A stretch of DNA of 64,000 nucleotides. It comes from Bin87 sp034420475. Its GTDB lineage: Bacteria; Chloroflexota; Dehalococcoidia; Lucifugimonadales; UBA3495. The stretch is from positions 1 through 64,000 of the forward strand of contig DAOULH010000011.1 of assembly GCA_034420475.1 (NCBI GenBank). The letters are read 5' to 3'. Both the position numbers and the translations under genes were made by a program. The notes beneath the pieces were generated by a model. The model searched no databases. It was not told the origin of the DNA and saw nothing but the letters and a program-made list of their open reading frames with translations. Each line of letters opens with the position of its first letter. The first letter of the stretch is position 1. Of this stretch, positions 1 through 8,141 are shown piece after piece.

Positions 1-41
1 TTAAGGTCAAACGTCTGGGCGACCCGCTGGGCGAAATCGGC

Positions 42-419
42 TTGCCGGTAAGCGACCCGCTCCATCCCGGCCAGGTGTTGCTTCACGAATGCTTGGAACC
101 CCTGGGCCTCACCGTCGCCGAGGCCGCCGAGCACCTGGGCGTCGGCTATGAAGAACTGGATGACCTGGTGAACTGCCGGACTTCGCTGACGCCGGAGTTG
201 ATTATCCGCATCGACCAGGCTTTCGGCGGCCACCCGCAGAAATGGTCGGCTCTCCAGGCCAACTACGACGTCGCCAAAGTGGCCATGGAGCGCGCCCACG
301 AAATCAAGGTGCGCCGGCTCTGGCGCCAAGACCCGGACACCCACGAGCCCATCCTGCTGGACACGTCAGGCGTGGAAGCGACAACCGCAACGGCTGACGG
401 CGAAAACTTCGTCAAGTAA
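42..419 (+). CDS. HigA-like addiction-module antidote / XRE helix-turn-helix protein
   Basis: The protein resembles HigA-type antitoxins, DNA-binding partners that neutralise a HigB mRNA-cleaving toxin and repress their own operon. The family opening HPGQVLLHECLEPLGLT, the helix-turn-helix (about residues 24-60) and the downstream WSALQANYD block are visible. The start taken is a TTG; no ribosome site precedes it and the frame is open to the left window edge, so the true start may lie outside the window. No HigB-like toxin follows; the next gene is an oxidoreductase. Any toxin would be upstream. The C-terminal 30 residues are an unrecognised tail. Confidence 0.7.
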   Translation: MPVSDPLHPGQVLLHECLEPLGLTVAEAAEHLGVGYEELDDLVNCRTSLTPELIIRIDQAFGGHPQKWSALQANYDVAKVAMERAHEIKVRRLWRQDPDTHEPILLDTSGVEATTATADGENFVK

Positions 420-448
420 CCGTATCACGCGAACCAAGGAGGAACGTC

Positions 449-1534
449 ATGCAGTTCGGTATCTTCACCATTGTTCCGTATCACGAGGACTTCACGCCAC
501 CGCAGGCGTTGAACGACGCCCTGGAGCAGATCCGGTTCGCCGACGAGGCGGGCCTGGACGAGGCTTGGCTGGGGGAGCACCGCTTCTCTCGTCACGGGCT
601 GCTGTCAGGTATCTGGTCGTTCCTGGGCGCGGTGGCCGGGAGCACGAAGCAGATCCGCATCGGCACGGCGGTCATTGTGCTGCCGCTGCACAACCCGGTA
701 CTGGTGGCCGAGGAAGTGGCGATGCTGGACGTGATCAGCGGGGGCCGCATCAACTTCGGCATCGGGGCCGGCTACCAGCAGCAGGAGTTCGACGGCGTCG
801 GCGTCGACATCGATACCAGCCGGGAGCGGTTCCAGGAAGCCGTGGACGTGATGGTCAGGGCGTGGACGGAGGAGAGGCTGACCTTCCACGGCAAGTACAC
901 CAACGTCGACGACCTGTGGGTGCTGCCCAAGCCGGTGCAGAAGCCCTATCCGCCGCTATTCCAGGCGGTGAGCACCAGCCCGGCCAGCATCGATTTCGCC
1001 GCCAGCCGGAACATCCAGGTCATCACCGGCGGGCCGACGGACATCCTGGGCCAGGCGCCGCAGGTAATCAAGCTGTGGCGCGAGAAGATGGACGAGTACG
1101 GCCACCCCCACGCGCACCTGGACCCGCCGATGTCCAAGTCGATCTACGTGGCACCGACCATGGAAGAGGCGGAGCGGGATCCCGTCGGACTGGAGGACTT
1201 TTCATCCCGGGTGCTGCGCTCCATCGGCAGCAACGGCGCGCCCATCGGGATGCCCATGGACCGCAACGGCAACATCGCCAAGGGTTACGAACACTGGGCC
1301 AACCGCCAAGCGGACCGGGACCGCCGCGACGACGTGGGCCACGCCGGGCTGCCGCCGCTGCGGGGAACGCCGGAGGTGGTCGCGGAAAGGTTGAAGGAAG
1401 TGCAGGCGGCGGGGATCAACCACGTCTTCGGCAACTTCGGGTTCGCCGGCCTGCCGCACCACAAGGTGATGCGCTCCATCGAGCTGTTCGCCACGGAAGT
1501 CATGCCGCACTTCCAGGAGGCGGCGGTGGCATAG
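449..1534 (+). CDS. Luciferase-like (LLM class) flavin-dependent monooxygenase
   Basis: A 361-residue TIM-barrel enzyme of the bacterial luciferase superfamily, which uses reduced FMN or F420 to oxidise organic substrates. Family hallmarks seen are the early EAWLGEHRFSRHG segment (about residues 40-50), the strand IRIGTAVIVLPLHNPV and the GGRINFGIGAGYQQQEFDG loop. A strong AAGGAGG ribosome site lies 6-7 bases before the ATG. It follows the HigA-like gene by 29 bases and stands alone. The length fits the family; the substrate cannot be read from sequence. It is one of four such enzymes in the window and is not close to the 14911/42957 pair. Confidence 0.9.
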   Translation: MQFGIFTIVPYHEDFTPPQALNDALEQIRFADEAGLDEAWLGEHRFSRHGLLSGIWSFLGAVAGSTKQIRIGTAVIVLPLHNPVLVAEEVAMLDVISGGRINFGIGAGYQQQEFDGVGVDIDTSRERFQEAVDVMVRAWTEERLTFHGKYTNVDDLWVLPKPVQKPYPPLFQAVSTSPASIDFAASRNIQVITGGPTDILGQAPQVIKLWREKMDEYGHPHAHLDPPMSKSIYVAPTMEEAERDPVGLEDFSSRVLRSIGSNGAPIGMPMDRNGNIAKGYEHWANRQADRDRRDDVGHAGLPPLRGTPEVVAERLKEVQAAGINHVFGNFGFAGLPHHKVMRSIELFATEVMPHFQEAAVA

Positions 1535-1639
1535 CATCCAGCCACGGGTCTCGAAATTGCTGACAGGTCTTGGATGGGGATTGGCCACGCGGATGGTACG
1601 CTGGTCATTCCCCATTGTTTGTGCTATTGGTGAATAGCC

Positions 1640-2395
1640 ATGACCATCAAGACGCCCTACGCGCCGTCTGACGGCGTGAAAATTCCCAATCTTGACCCAT
1701 TTTTCGGGCCGGACGCGCCGCCGCTGCCGGATCCGGAACCGATGCCGGATGGTGTGCAGCAGAACCCGCACATCCTGTACGTGATGCAGATCCTGGCCGA
1801 CCTGCTCACCGACCGCCTGGACACCTTCGCCGACACCAACACCATCGTTTACTACGACCCCACCGACCGCAACCGCCGGCTGCAGCCGGACGTGTACGTG
1901 GCCTTCGACGTGGACGCCGACGCCATTCGGCGTCGGAACGGATACCTGATCTGGGAGGTGGGCAAGCCGCCGGACGTGGTGATGGAGGTGGCATCAGAGA
2001 CCACGGCGTCCAATGACGTCGGCAGGAAGCGCGACCTGTACGCACGGATGGGCGTGTCGGAGTACTGGCGATTTGACGCCAGCGGGGGTGACATGTACGG
2101 CGCACCGTTGGTGGGCGAGTATCTGGATCGAGGAGTTTACCGGGAGTTTCCGGTTCACACCGCTCCCGATGGAGCGATCTTGGCGTACAGCCCGCTGCTG
2201 AGGCTGAACCTGCGCTGGAACGATGGAGAGATCGAGCTACAGGAACCCGACACCGGCGAGATCCTGCTGGACCGGCGCGGGGTGCGACTGGCGATGGAAA
2301 CCGCAGTGGAAGCGGAGCGGCAGGCACGGCGGGCGGCGGAACGTGAGCTGGAAGAGTACCGGCAACTGGTGCGCCAACTGCGCGAGGAAGGCTGA
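1640..2395 (+). CDS. Uma2 family (DUF820) PD-(D/E)XK nuclease-fold protein
   Basis: Member of the Uma2/DUF820 group, restriction-endonuclease-fold proteins of unknown role that are expanded in Cyanobacteria and Chloroflexota. The core is visible as PDVYVAFDVDADAI, then GKPPDVVMEVASETT with the usual E-x-x-S-x-x-T pattern, a following K/R-rich helix and GVSEYWRFD (about residues 75-150). The last 40 residues form a charged helical tail. It is one of five Uma2 proteins here; the longer N-terminus and helical tail resemble those at 12981 and 49392 rather than the compact pair at 17867/18509. No DNA-modification partner is adjacent. Confidence 0.85.
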   Translation: MTIKTPYAPSDGVKIPNLDPFFGPDAPPLPDPEPMPDGVQQNPHILYVMQILADLLTDRLDTFADTNTIVYYDPTDRNRRLQPDVYVAFDVDADAIRRRNGYLIWEVGKPPDVVMEVASETTASNDVGRKRDLYARMGVSEYWRFDASGGDMYGAPLVGEYLDRGVYREFPVHTAPDGAILAYSPLLRLNLRWNDGEIELQEPDTGEILLDRRGVRLAMETAVEAERQARRAAERELEEYRQLVRQLREEG

Positions 2396-2432
2396 ATGCC
2401 GTGTTGAAGTATCTGTTCAGAATTCAGGAGGT

Positions 2433-2543
2433 TGTCATTGCTAGGCACTTGCACCGTGGCAATCTCGACGCCATAGCAAGCAGCGTCTGCCGCGAAGAAC
2501 TCCCTTGCGCCAACGGTATTGCCGCGCTGCGCTCGCAATGACA
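2433..2543. repeat. MITE-like palindromic element, family A (copy 1)
   Basis: The segment begins TGTCATTGC and ends GCAATGACA, a perfect 9-bp terminal inverted repeat. Inside each end are diverged copies of the family core (GGCAATCTCG on the left, ATTGCCGCGCTGCGCTCGC on the right). It sits between a Uma2 gene and a convergent PLP-enzyme gene and carries no gene of its own. Related copies lie near 42802, 45598, 46987 and 50666. Confidence 0.75.
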
Positions 2544-2594
2544 CCTACCCGCAACTCTGAAAAGTTACACTTCGCAAGGCTGGTTGACTCTCGG

Positions 2595-3740
2595 TCAACC
2601 AGTTCCCGTCAGCGCCTCCCGCAGGCGGCGAACGATTATGTCGATTTCGTTCTCGGTGACGTTGAGCGGATCGACCATGAGCTCGTCGGGGGCGCGGAGT
2701 TGCTGGAGGTAGATGGGCGGGTCGCCCTGCTGGAGGGTTGACGCAACCTGCTGCGCCGACGGGCCGGACCAGTCGCCGCCCAGGCGCAGCACGGCGTTGG
2801 GGAGCAGGTAGTCGATGCCATCGTGCTCCAGGGTGATGTTGAGGCCGGGAACCTCGATGAGGCTGTCCACCACGCGCTGGGCCATTTCCCGATACCAGGC
2901 CATTTCGGCTGCTTCATCCTCCTCCACGAACATGGACAGGGCGGTGACCAGGCCGACGATCTCCTCCTTGGCGACCTTGGCCGAGCGGCCGATGAACTGG
3001 GCCGGGCTGGCGTTGGCCAGGGCAGCGTCGATAAGGTCCGCCCGGCCGCAGAGGATCCCGGTGCCCTGGGGTCCGCGTACGCCCTTGCCGCCGCTGAAGA
3101 TCACCATGTCCGCGCCGTCGCGCAGGTAGCGCTGGAGGTTGGCGCGGGGTGGCAGCATCGAGGCGGCGTCCACAATCACCGGCACGTCATGGGCGTGGGC
3201 GATCTCGCAGACCTGGGCCAGCGGCATCACCCGCTTGCTGGTGAAGGGGGCGCACAGGTAGGCGACGGCGGCGGTGCGCTCGTTGATAGCGCCTTCCAGC
3301 TCCCAGGGATGGTTGAACAGGTAGTTGCCGATCTCCACGATCTTTGCGCCGGCGGCGCGGTAGGCGTGGTCATAGGGAAAGCGGTGCATGGTCTGCATGA
3401 TGATCTCGTTCTTCATGCCTTCGGTTTCGGGCAGGCGCTGCATCTTGATGGGATCATTGCCGGCGATGCACGCGGCAGCCTGGAGCAGCAGGCCCCCGGC
3501 AGCGCCGCTGCTGACCATGGCCGCCTCCGAACCGACCAGTCGGGCGATCTCCTCGCCGGCCTTGCGGTTCAACTCGTCGATGTTGACCATGACGCGGGCA
3601 GTGCCGGCCATCTGTGCGAGGACCTCGGGGCGGGTGCGCGAGCCACCCAACCGGGTGACGGAGCCGCTGGCATTGATGATGGGAGTGACGCCCAGGTTGC
3701 GGTAGGCCTGTTCCGCGTCGGATAGGGTCTGCTGGCTCAT
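2595..3740 (-). CDS. SelA-like PLP-dependent enzyme (L-seryl-tRNA(Sec) transferase-related / ammonia-lyase type)
   Basis: A 381-residue fold-type I PLP enzyme of the SelA-like group, which includes selenocysteine synthase and amino-sugar-acid ammonia-lyases. The N-terminal INASGSVTRLGGS block (residues 22-34), PVIVDAAS (187-194, PLP-ring aspartate) and FSGGKGVRGPQGTG with the presumed PLP lysine K219 are visible. True SelA is about 450-460 residues; this protein is shorter and no selenocysteine gene is nearby, so a catabolic lyase or aldolase role is more likely. A paralog with the same length and N-terminus is at 54712-55860. Confidence 0.82.
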   Translation of the reverse strand: MSQQTLSDAEQAYRNLGVTPIINASGSVTRLGGSRTRPEVLAQMAGTARVMVNIDELNRKAGEEIARLVGSEAAMVSSGAAGGLLLQAAACIAGNDPIKMQRLPETEGMKNEIIMQTMHRFPYDHAYRAAGAKIVEIGNYLFNHPWELEGAINERTAAVAYLCAPFTSKRVMPLAQVCEIAHAHDVPVIVDAASMLPPRANLQRYLRDGADMVIFSGGKGVRGPQGTGILCGRADLIDAALANASPAQFIGRSAKVAKEEIVGLVTALSMFVEEDEAAEMAWYREMAQRVVDSLIEVPGLNITLEHDGIDYLLPNAVLRLGGDWSGPSAQQVASTLQQGDPPIYLQQLRAPDELMVDPLNVTENEIDIIVRRLREALTGTG

Positions 3741-3759
3741 GGAGGGCTCCTGGAACCAT

Positions 3760-3838
3760 CGTCATTCCGGCCTTGAGCCGGCATCGAGATCGTCTTTGCC
3801 GCGTAGGATGCTGGATTCCGGCTTTCGCCGGAATGACG
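3760..3838. repeat. Palindromic element, family B (GTCATTCCGG type, complete copy)
   Basis: The 79-bp segment opens CGTCATTCCGG and closes CCGGAATGACG, a perfect 11-bp inverted repeat, with further partial pairing inside (GAGCCGG, CCGGCTTTCGCCGG). It lies just upstream of the PLP-enzyme start. This resembles the widespread GTCATTCCGGCGAAAGCCGGAATCC intergenic repeat; a second, half-length copy is at 40323-40350. Confidence 0.75.
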
Positions 3839-3924
3839 AGATAAATGGGGATAGCGCATTATAACAAGCAGCCCAAAGCCGTTGTGGTAACATCGGCGCA
3901 CCGCACTGACTTGGAGGTAGCAAC

Positions 3925-4551
3925 GTGACCACCGCCGACCGACTGAACGTAATTCCCCTGGGTGAAGCGATGTTCACCCAGCGGGCCATCCGCCGCTTCA
4001 GGAAGGACCCCATACCCGCCGACGTGATGCAGGACATCATGGAGGCCGCCGTCCGCGCGCCCAACGGGGGCAACAACCAGCAGTGGCACTTCATCGTGGT
4101 TCAGGAAGAGGAAACGCGGCGCAAGCTGGGCGATCTGTACCACGAGGCGTGGTGGGCCAAGCGGGCCGACGCTGGGATCATGGGGCCGCAGGACATCCCG
4201 CCGGGGCGGAACTCGATGCGTTCGGCCATGCGGCTGGCCAACGAGATCGGCGACGCGGCGGTGATGGTGCTGGTGTGCGCCACGGCCAAGGGGCCGCAGG
4301 CTGCCGGCTCGGTGATACCGGCGGCGCAGAACATGCTGCTGGCAGCGCGGGCCTTCGGCATCGGCGGCACCATCGCCACGCTGCACGCGGTGGTGGAGGA
4401 ACGGGTCCACGAGCTGTTCGGGATACCGGACACCGCGCAGGTGGTGTACTGCATGCCCTTCGGCTACCCGCGGGGCAACTTCGGGCCGGTGACGCGGCTG
4501 CCGCTGAACGAGGTATGCAGCTACGACCGTTGGGGCGCGCCGCCGGATTAG
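3925..4551 (+). CDS. Nitroreductase family FMN-dependent oxidoreductase
   Basis: A 208-residue member of the nitroreductase fold, dimeric FMN enzymes that reduce nitro groups, quinones or related substrates with NAD(P)H. The FMN phosphate-binding N-terminal motif QRAIRRFRKDPIP (about residues 18-30) and the AVRAPNGGNNQQWHFIVV block are clear, as is the C-terminal MPFGYPRGNFGP segment. A GGAGG-type ribosome site is at about 3913. It is transcribed alone; the gene at 4625 converges on it. The substrate is not predictable. Confidence 0.88.
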   Translation: MTTADRLNVIPLGEAMFTQRAIRRFRKDPIPADVMQDIMEAAVRAPNGGNNQQWHFIVVQEEETRRKLGDLYHEAWWAKRADAGIMGPQDIPPGRNSMRSAMRLANEIGDAAVMVLVCATAKGPQAAGSVIPAAQNMLLAARAFGIGGTIATLHAVVEERVHELFGIPDTAQVVYCMPFGYPRGNFGPVTRLPLNEVCSYDRWGAPPD

Positions 4552-4574
4552 GCAGGCCATCCGGCATAAACTTG

Positions 4575-4600
4575 CAGGGGCGGGTCTGAACCCGCCCCTG
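4575..4600. terminator. Perfect hairpin between convergent genes (possible terminator / REP-like palindrome)
   Basis: The arms CAGGGGCGGGT and ACCCGCCCCTG pair perfectly (11 bp) around a CTGA loop. It lies between the 3' ends of two convergent genes, where it could terminate both. No T-run follows on either strand, so it may instead be a copy of a short palindromic repeat related to those at 7326, 16572 and 45731. Confidence 0.5.
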
Positions 4601-4624
4601 GACATTGCCACCCTGCACCAACCG

Positions 4625-5368
4625 TCACACGACCAGGCGCGGCAAGATAATTGTAAATACGCCGAGGCCATCGGCCAGTTCCTGCTGCGATTCTCCGATT
4701 ACCCCGCCGACTACCACTGAGACGGCCGGCGTTTCCTGAACTGCGGATAGACTCTGCGCCCGTTCGCTGGCCCGGGTAACGTCGTTGTCACCAATGGTTC
4801 GAGAAACCTCAATGGCAACGTGGACGGGCTGACGGTCGCTACGCCGTCGGCCTGAAATGATGACGTCCGTCAGTCCCAAATGATAGCCTTGGTCCGCGGT
4901 GATGAGTCCTTGCTCTTCAGCGTCGTCGATGGCATCCTGAAACTCAGGAGAGCGAGCGACGATCCGGCTCTGAACGATGCGGACGCGGTTAAGGTCCAGC
5001 CACCGGCTGGCGATGCTCACAATGTCACCGTGTACCCGCCGTTCCAGCTCTGCGCCCTCCAGGTTGCCCAACCGGCCTTCGATCCGATCCAGCCGCTGGG
5101 TGGTTTCCGCCCGCCAATCTTTCATGTCGGCCATATCGGTTTGGAGCTGAGTGACGCCGGATTGGAGCTGGGCCACATCCGATTCCAGCCGGCCCAGCCT
5201 TTCCGCGACGAGCCGGTTGTTCTCCTCCGTTACCCGCACGAACTCGGCGAAGCGCTGGGGAAGCTCCAGCAGTTCGCGGCCGAGCAAAATGCCCCGAATG
5301 GTGTCGTTCCACTCGGGCTGCTCGTTGATGATCCGAACGAAGTCGGCAATGTCCCGGATCGTCGTCAT
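4625..5368 (-). CDS. Coiled-coil protein with a C-terminal nuclease-like domain
   Basis: Function not recognised with certainty. Residues about 45-110 form a long heptad-like coiled coil (VTEENNRLVAERLGRLESDV and onward). The C-terminal half has a D...E-x-S pattern (LTDVIISG, then VHVAIEVSRTIGDNDVTRA), resembling DUF3782-type PD-(D/E)XK proteins, with serine where the catalytic lysine is often found. The C-terminal module recurs without the coiled coil at 44220-44693, both sharing EVSxTIxxxDVxRA and GGVxESQQ. A TATAAT box lies only six bases before the ATG, suggesting a leaderless transcript. Confidence 0.6.
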   Translation of the reverse strand: MTTIRDIADFVRIINEQPEWNDTIRGILLGRELLELPQRFAEFVRVTEENNRLVAERLGRLESDVAQLQSGVTQLQTDMADMKDWRAETTQRLDRIEGRLGNLEGAELERRVHGDIVSIASRWLDLNRVRIVQSRIVARSPEFQDAIDDAEEQGLITADQGYHLGLTDVIISGRRRSDRQPVHVAIEVSRTIGDNDVTRASERAQSLSAVQETPAVSVVVGGVIGESQQELADGLGVFTIILPRLVV

Positions 5369-5374
5369 GAGATT

Positions 5375-5380
5375 ATTATA
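5375..5380 (-). promoter_or_regulatory. -10 box giving a probable leaderless transcript
   Basis: On the minus strand a perfect TATAAT is followed by six bases and then the ATG of the coiled-coil gene. A transcript started 6-7 bases downstream would begin at the start codon. No convincing -35 box is seen. Confidence 0.4.
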
Positions 5381-5386
5381 GCCGAC

Positions 5387-6403
5387 CTACCGCGTGCGCT
5401 CGTAGCGGTAGTCGCTGGCCGTGCCGCGCTCGGGGGTGGCGGTGGGGCTGTTGGGCAGGTAGGGGTAGTTGGGATCGACGCCGACCTTGGGAGCCAGGGT
5501 GTTGCGCAGGACGCCGATGTTCTCGACCTCCAGCTCCACGGTGTCGCCCGGCTCCAGCCAGCGTGAGGCCTCGTAACCCTTGCGGATGGATTCGCGGACG
5601 GAGCCGCCGCCCACGGTGCCGCTTCCGATGACGTCGCCGGGGGCGATGCGGCTGTCCTTGGCGGCGCGCTGGATGATCTCGCCCCAGGTGTACCAGGCGT
5701 TGACGGTCTCGCCGTCGCGGAGCCAGTCGTCGCCGTTGACGCGGACATGAGCCTTGAGGTCCAGGCGGCCGTCCCTGATGTGGGGCATCATCTCGTCGGT
5801 GGTCACTACCCAGGGGCCGATGGACGACGCGGAGTCCTTGCCCTTGGCGGGGCCGAGGCCGAAGGTCATCTCGTCGAATTGCAGGTCGCGAGCGCTCCAG
5901 TCGTTGAAGATGCAGAAGCCGGCGATGTATTGCAAGGCCTCCGGTGCCGCGACGTTAGTGCCTGACTTGCCGACAACGCAGCCAATTTCCAGCTCGTAGT
6001 CCAGCTGCTCGGAGGCGGCGGGATACGGCACCTCTTCGTCGGGGCCGTAGATGACCAGCGGGTTGGAGAAGTAGAACACGGGCATCCGATACCACACGGG
6101 GTCGATCTGGCGGGTGCCCTGGGAGGTGGCGTGCTCCTCGTAAACGATGTAGTCGCGCACGGTGGGCGGCTGGAGCACCGGTGCGCGGAGTCGAACGTCG
6201 GCCAAGGCCACGGTAGGCGCCGCTACGTTGCCGGCCAGAGCGTCGCCCACGCGGTCGATGGCGGAATCGCCGGTGTCCAGCAGGGCGCGGACGTCGGCCA
6301 GCGGCCGGTCGGAGCCGATCAGCGCGGCCACGTCGACCACCGCTTCATCCTGGAGGACGCCGCAGCGGGGGCCGGTTCCGTTGTCGTAAGTCAGGAGTTT
6401 CAT
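5387..6403 (-). CDS. Fumarylacetoacetate hydrolase (FAH) family protein
   Basis: A 338-residue FAH-fold enzyme; the family hydrolyses or decarboxylates beta-diketo acids in aromatic and related catabolism, using a divalent metal. The metal-binding block LDYELEIGCVVGKSG (about residues 133-147), the FNDWSARDLQ segment (about 165-175) and the GPAKGKDSASSIGPWVVT block are present, as is the C-terminal DVIGSGTVGGGS turn. It starts with MKLLTYDNG, a normal opening for the group. No other aromatic-degradation genes are adjacent, so the exact substrate is open. Confidence 0.9.
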   Translation of the reverse strand: MKLLTYDNGTGPRCGVLQDEAVVDVAALIGSDRPLADVRALLDTGDSAIDRVGDALAGNVAAPTVALADVRLRAPVLQPPTVRDYIVYEEHATSQGTRQIDPVWYRMPVFYFSNPLVIYGPDEEVPYPAASEQLDYELEIGCVVGKSGTNVAAPEALQYIAGFCIFNDWSARDLQFDEMTFGLGPAKGKDSASSIGPWVVTTDEMMPHIRDGRLDLKAHVRVNGDDWLRDGETVNAWYTWGEIIQRAAKDSRIAPGDVIGSGTVGGGSVRESIRKGYEASRWLEPGDTVELEVENIGVLRNTLAPKVGVDPNYPYLPNSPTATPERGTASDYRYERTR

Positions 6404-6422
6404 GTTGGTTTACCCTCTTTAG

Positions 6423-6821
6423 TCAGGTTGCGCTGGAATATCCGGAGAGTCTCTCGGCGTCGGTGATGTAGTCGGCGGTCTGGCGGATGCGGCGTTCTAC
6501 TTCGTCAAACGGCTCACAATCTCCCAGATAAAAACAGGAGCCGTGCAATTCGCTTTGTCGTGAGAAGTAGCGTCGGCGCAGTGGGCGGACGGCCTGATCT
6601 GCTACCGCCAGCCCATTCACCCCCCTCGTGGTCTCGGAGGATATTTGCGGCTCCTCCTCCGTGCGGGCCAGGATCAGCGCATCGGTGGCTCGCTTGGTGG
6701 CGCACCATGCCTTTTCCGCGGCGTCGCGCATGTCGCCGGCCTCCAGCAGCCGCAGCGCGTCGGCGTGGACGGCGCGGGCATCGGCGAAAATGGCGAGTAC
6801 ATGGTCGGTGGTGGTTGTCAT
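6423..6821 (-). CDS. PaREP1/HEPN-like small helical protein
   Basis: A 132-residue all-alpha protein resembling the PaREP1/HEPN group, known from archaea and as RNA-cleaving toxin relatives. It has an N-terminal helical pair (ADALRLLEAGDMRDAAEKAW) and an R-x4-H motif (RQSELHG) followed by an aromatic stretch, the arrangement of an HEPN active site. It lies 21 bases downstream of a near-duplicate at 6843-7238. No nucleotidyltransferase partner is adjacent. The toxin or RNase role is an inference. Confidence 0.6.
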   Translation of the reverse strand: MTTTTDHVLAIFADARAVHADALRLLEAGDMRDAAEKAWCATKRATDALILARTEEEPQISSETTRGVNGLAVADQAVRPLRRRYFSRQSELHGSCFYLGDCEPFDEVERRIRQTADYITDAERLSGYSSAT

Positions 6822-6842
6822 AGGGTAAAGGTGATCTCTGTT

Positions 6843-7238
6843 TCAGGTAGCGTCGGCATGACCGGCCAGCCGCGCGGCGTCGGTGATGTAGTCGGCGGTC
6901 TGGCGGATGCGGCGTTCTACTTCATCAAACGGCTCGCAGATGCCATGGTAGAAGCATTCACCATGCAGGTGGCCCTGTCTTGAGTAGTAGCGTCCGATCA
7001 AAGGATTGACCGCGCCGTCTGCTTCAGCCAGCCTGAGCAGGCCTCGAGAGGTATCCGAGGAAAACTGGGGCGCTTCGCCCGTGCGCGCTATGATCAGCGC
7101 ATCGGTGGCGCGCTTGGTGGCGCACCACGCTTTTTCGGCGGCGTCACGGATGTCGCCGGCCTCCAGCAGCCGCAGTGCGTCGGCGTGGACGGCCCGGGAG
7201 TCGGCGAAGATAGCGGATACGCGGTCTGTAGCTACCAT
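6843..7238 (-). CDS. PaREP1/HEPN-like small helical protein (tandem paralog)
   Basis: Paralog of the preceding gene with nearly identical N- and C-terminal thirds; the middle, around the R-x4-H motif (RQGHLHG), is more divergent. The frame is open for 21 further residues upstream, but the ATG at 7238 gives MVATDRVSAIF, which aligns with its neighbour's start, so the shorter protein is preferred. The two genes are read together and share a long near-identical DNA stretch (QTADYITDA coding region), indicating recent duplication. Confidence 0.6.
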   Translation of the reverse strand: MVATDRVSAIFADSRAVHADALRLLEAGDIRDAAEKAWCATKRATDALIIARTGEAPQFSSDTSRGLLRLAEADGAVNPLIGRYYSRQGHLHGECFYHGICEPFDEVERRIRQTADYITDAARLAGHADAT

Positions 7239-7325
7239 TAAGGACTGATACTCGCTGATTGGCTCGGTGCAGCAACGGAGATCGCCGTTACAAACCACCA
7301 CAGTGGGTAAAAGGTCTGCTCAAAA

Positions 7326-7355
7326 GTTGGGGGCGAATGATTATTCGCCCCCAAC
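7326..7355 (-). terminator. Rho-independent terminator-like hairpin after the NIPSNAP gene
   Basis: Perfect 13-bp arms (GTTGGGGGCGAAT / ATTCGCCCCCAAC) surround a GATT loop, ten bases past the stop of the minus-strand gene at 7366. On that strand the stem is followed by TTTTGAG. The core GGGGGCGAAT-GAnT-ATTCGCCCCC recurs at 16572-16595, so it may be a repeat that has been co-opted as a terminator. Confidence 0.6.
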
Positions 7356-7365
7356 AACGTCGCGA

Positions 7366-7983
7366 TCAGTGCATCGGCGAGAAGCTGGCCGGCACCATGA
7401 TCTTGTTTTCCTGCTTCACGCGGCCAGGGGCGCCGGAGGGCCACTGGGGGATCTTGCTGGCGGCGGCGCGGACCTCGGCGCGGTGGTTGAGGTCCTGGTA
7501 GGGCCAGACGTGCATCCACTTGTTCAGGTCGCCGAACTCGGTGAACATGCCGGCGGCCAGAGGGGAGAACTCCTCGCGGTAGGGCAGGGATTCCTCCCAG
7601 CGGCGCAGCAGTTCCGGCATGGAGCCGTTCTCGTAGGTGTAAACGCGCATCTCGTAGATGTTGCCCAGGGCCTGGTCGCCGCCCATGGGCCGCATGAAGG
7701 GCGCGGGGTTCCAGATCTCGGAGTTCATGTTGAGGATGTTGCCGGGGGTGATCTTCGGCGGCCAGTTGGGGTCCTGGCCGGCCTCGGCGCGGATGCGGTT
7801 GCGCTCCTCCATGTTTTCGTAGCCCCAGACGTGGATGATCTGGTTCAGCGGGCCAATCTCGGTGTGCCAGAAGGCGGCGATGGGCGAGTACTTCTCGCGG
7901 TGGGGCAGAGCCTCGGCAAAGGCTTCCTCGGCCTGGGGAACGGCGCCGGGCTTGAGGTCGTAGGTGCGGACTTCGTAAATCAT
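7366..7983 (-). CDS. NIPSNAP family protein with two NIPSNAP domains
   Basis: Two dimeric alpha-beta barrel (ferredoxin-like) repeats are visible: MIYEVRTYDLKPGA at the start and NIYEMRVYTYENGSMPELL about residue 110. Each half ends with a matching HVWGYENM / HVWPYQDL strand. Bacterial NIPSNAP proteins are small stand-alone proteins of unknown catalytic role, often beside dehydrogenases and hydrolases. The length of 205 residues fits a two-repeat form. A GGAGGAAACC ribosome site precedes the ATG. It is monocistronic with a hairpin terminator. Confidence 0.9.
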   Translation of the reverse strand: MIYEVRTYDLKPGAVPQAEEAFAEALPHREKYSPIAAFWHTEIGPLNQIIHVWGYENMEERNRIRAEAGQDPNWPPKITPGNILNMNSEIWNPAPFMRPMGGDQALGNIYEMRVYTYENGSMPELLRRWEESLPYREEFSPLAAGMFTEFGDLNKWMHVWPYQDLNHRAEVRAAASKIPQWPSGAPGRVKQENKIMVPASFSPMH

Positions 7984-8089
7984 GGTTTCCTCCGGGAACG
8001 TTGGGCTGAGTCGGCGGCGATTGTATGCCCGGCCAGTGTAGCAACGGCGCCGAACGGGGGCAACCGGAACGCACGACGAGGCGCGTTGC

Positions 8090-8095
8090 TATAAT
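8090..8095 (+). promoter_or_regulatory. -10 box (TATAAT) upstream of a small helical gene pair
   Basis: A perfect TATAAT lies 46 bases before the ATG at 8142. No clear -35 hexamer is seen 16-18 bases upstream. Confidence 0.4.
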
Positions 8096-8141
8096 GCACT
8101 GCAGGCGAAGCACACGATCATGGCGATTTGCGGGGGATGAG

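Noticed and set aside
565..1563. 332-codon alternative frame overlapping the first monooxygenase
   Set aside because: Arg/Gly/Ala-rich shadow without motifs; the 449-1534 frame has luciferase-family signatures and a ribosome site.
2595..3740. Call as genuine selenocysteine synthase (SelA)
   Set aside because: Shorter than SelA, has a second paralog and lacks any selenocysteine gene nearby.
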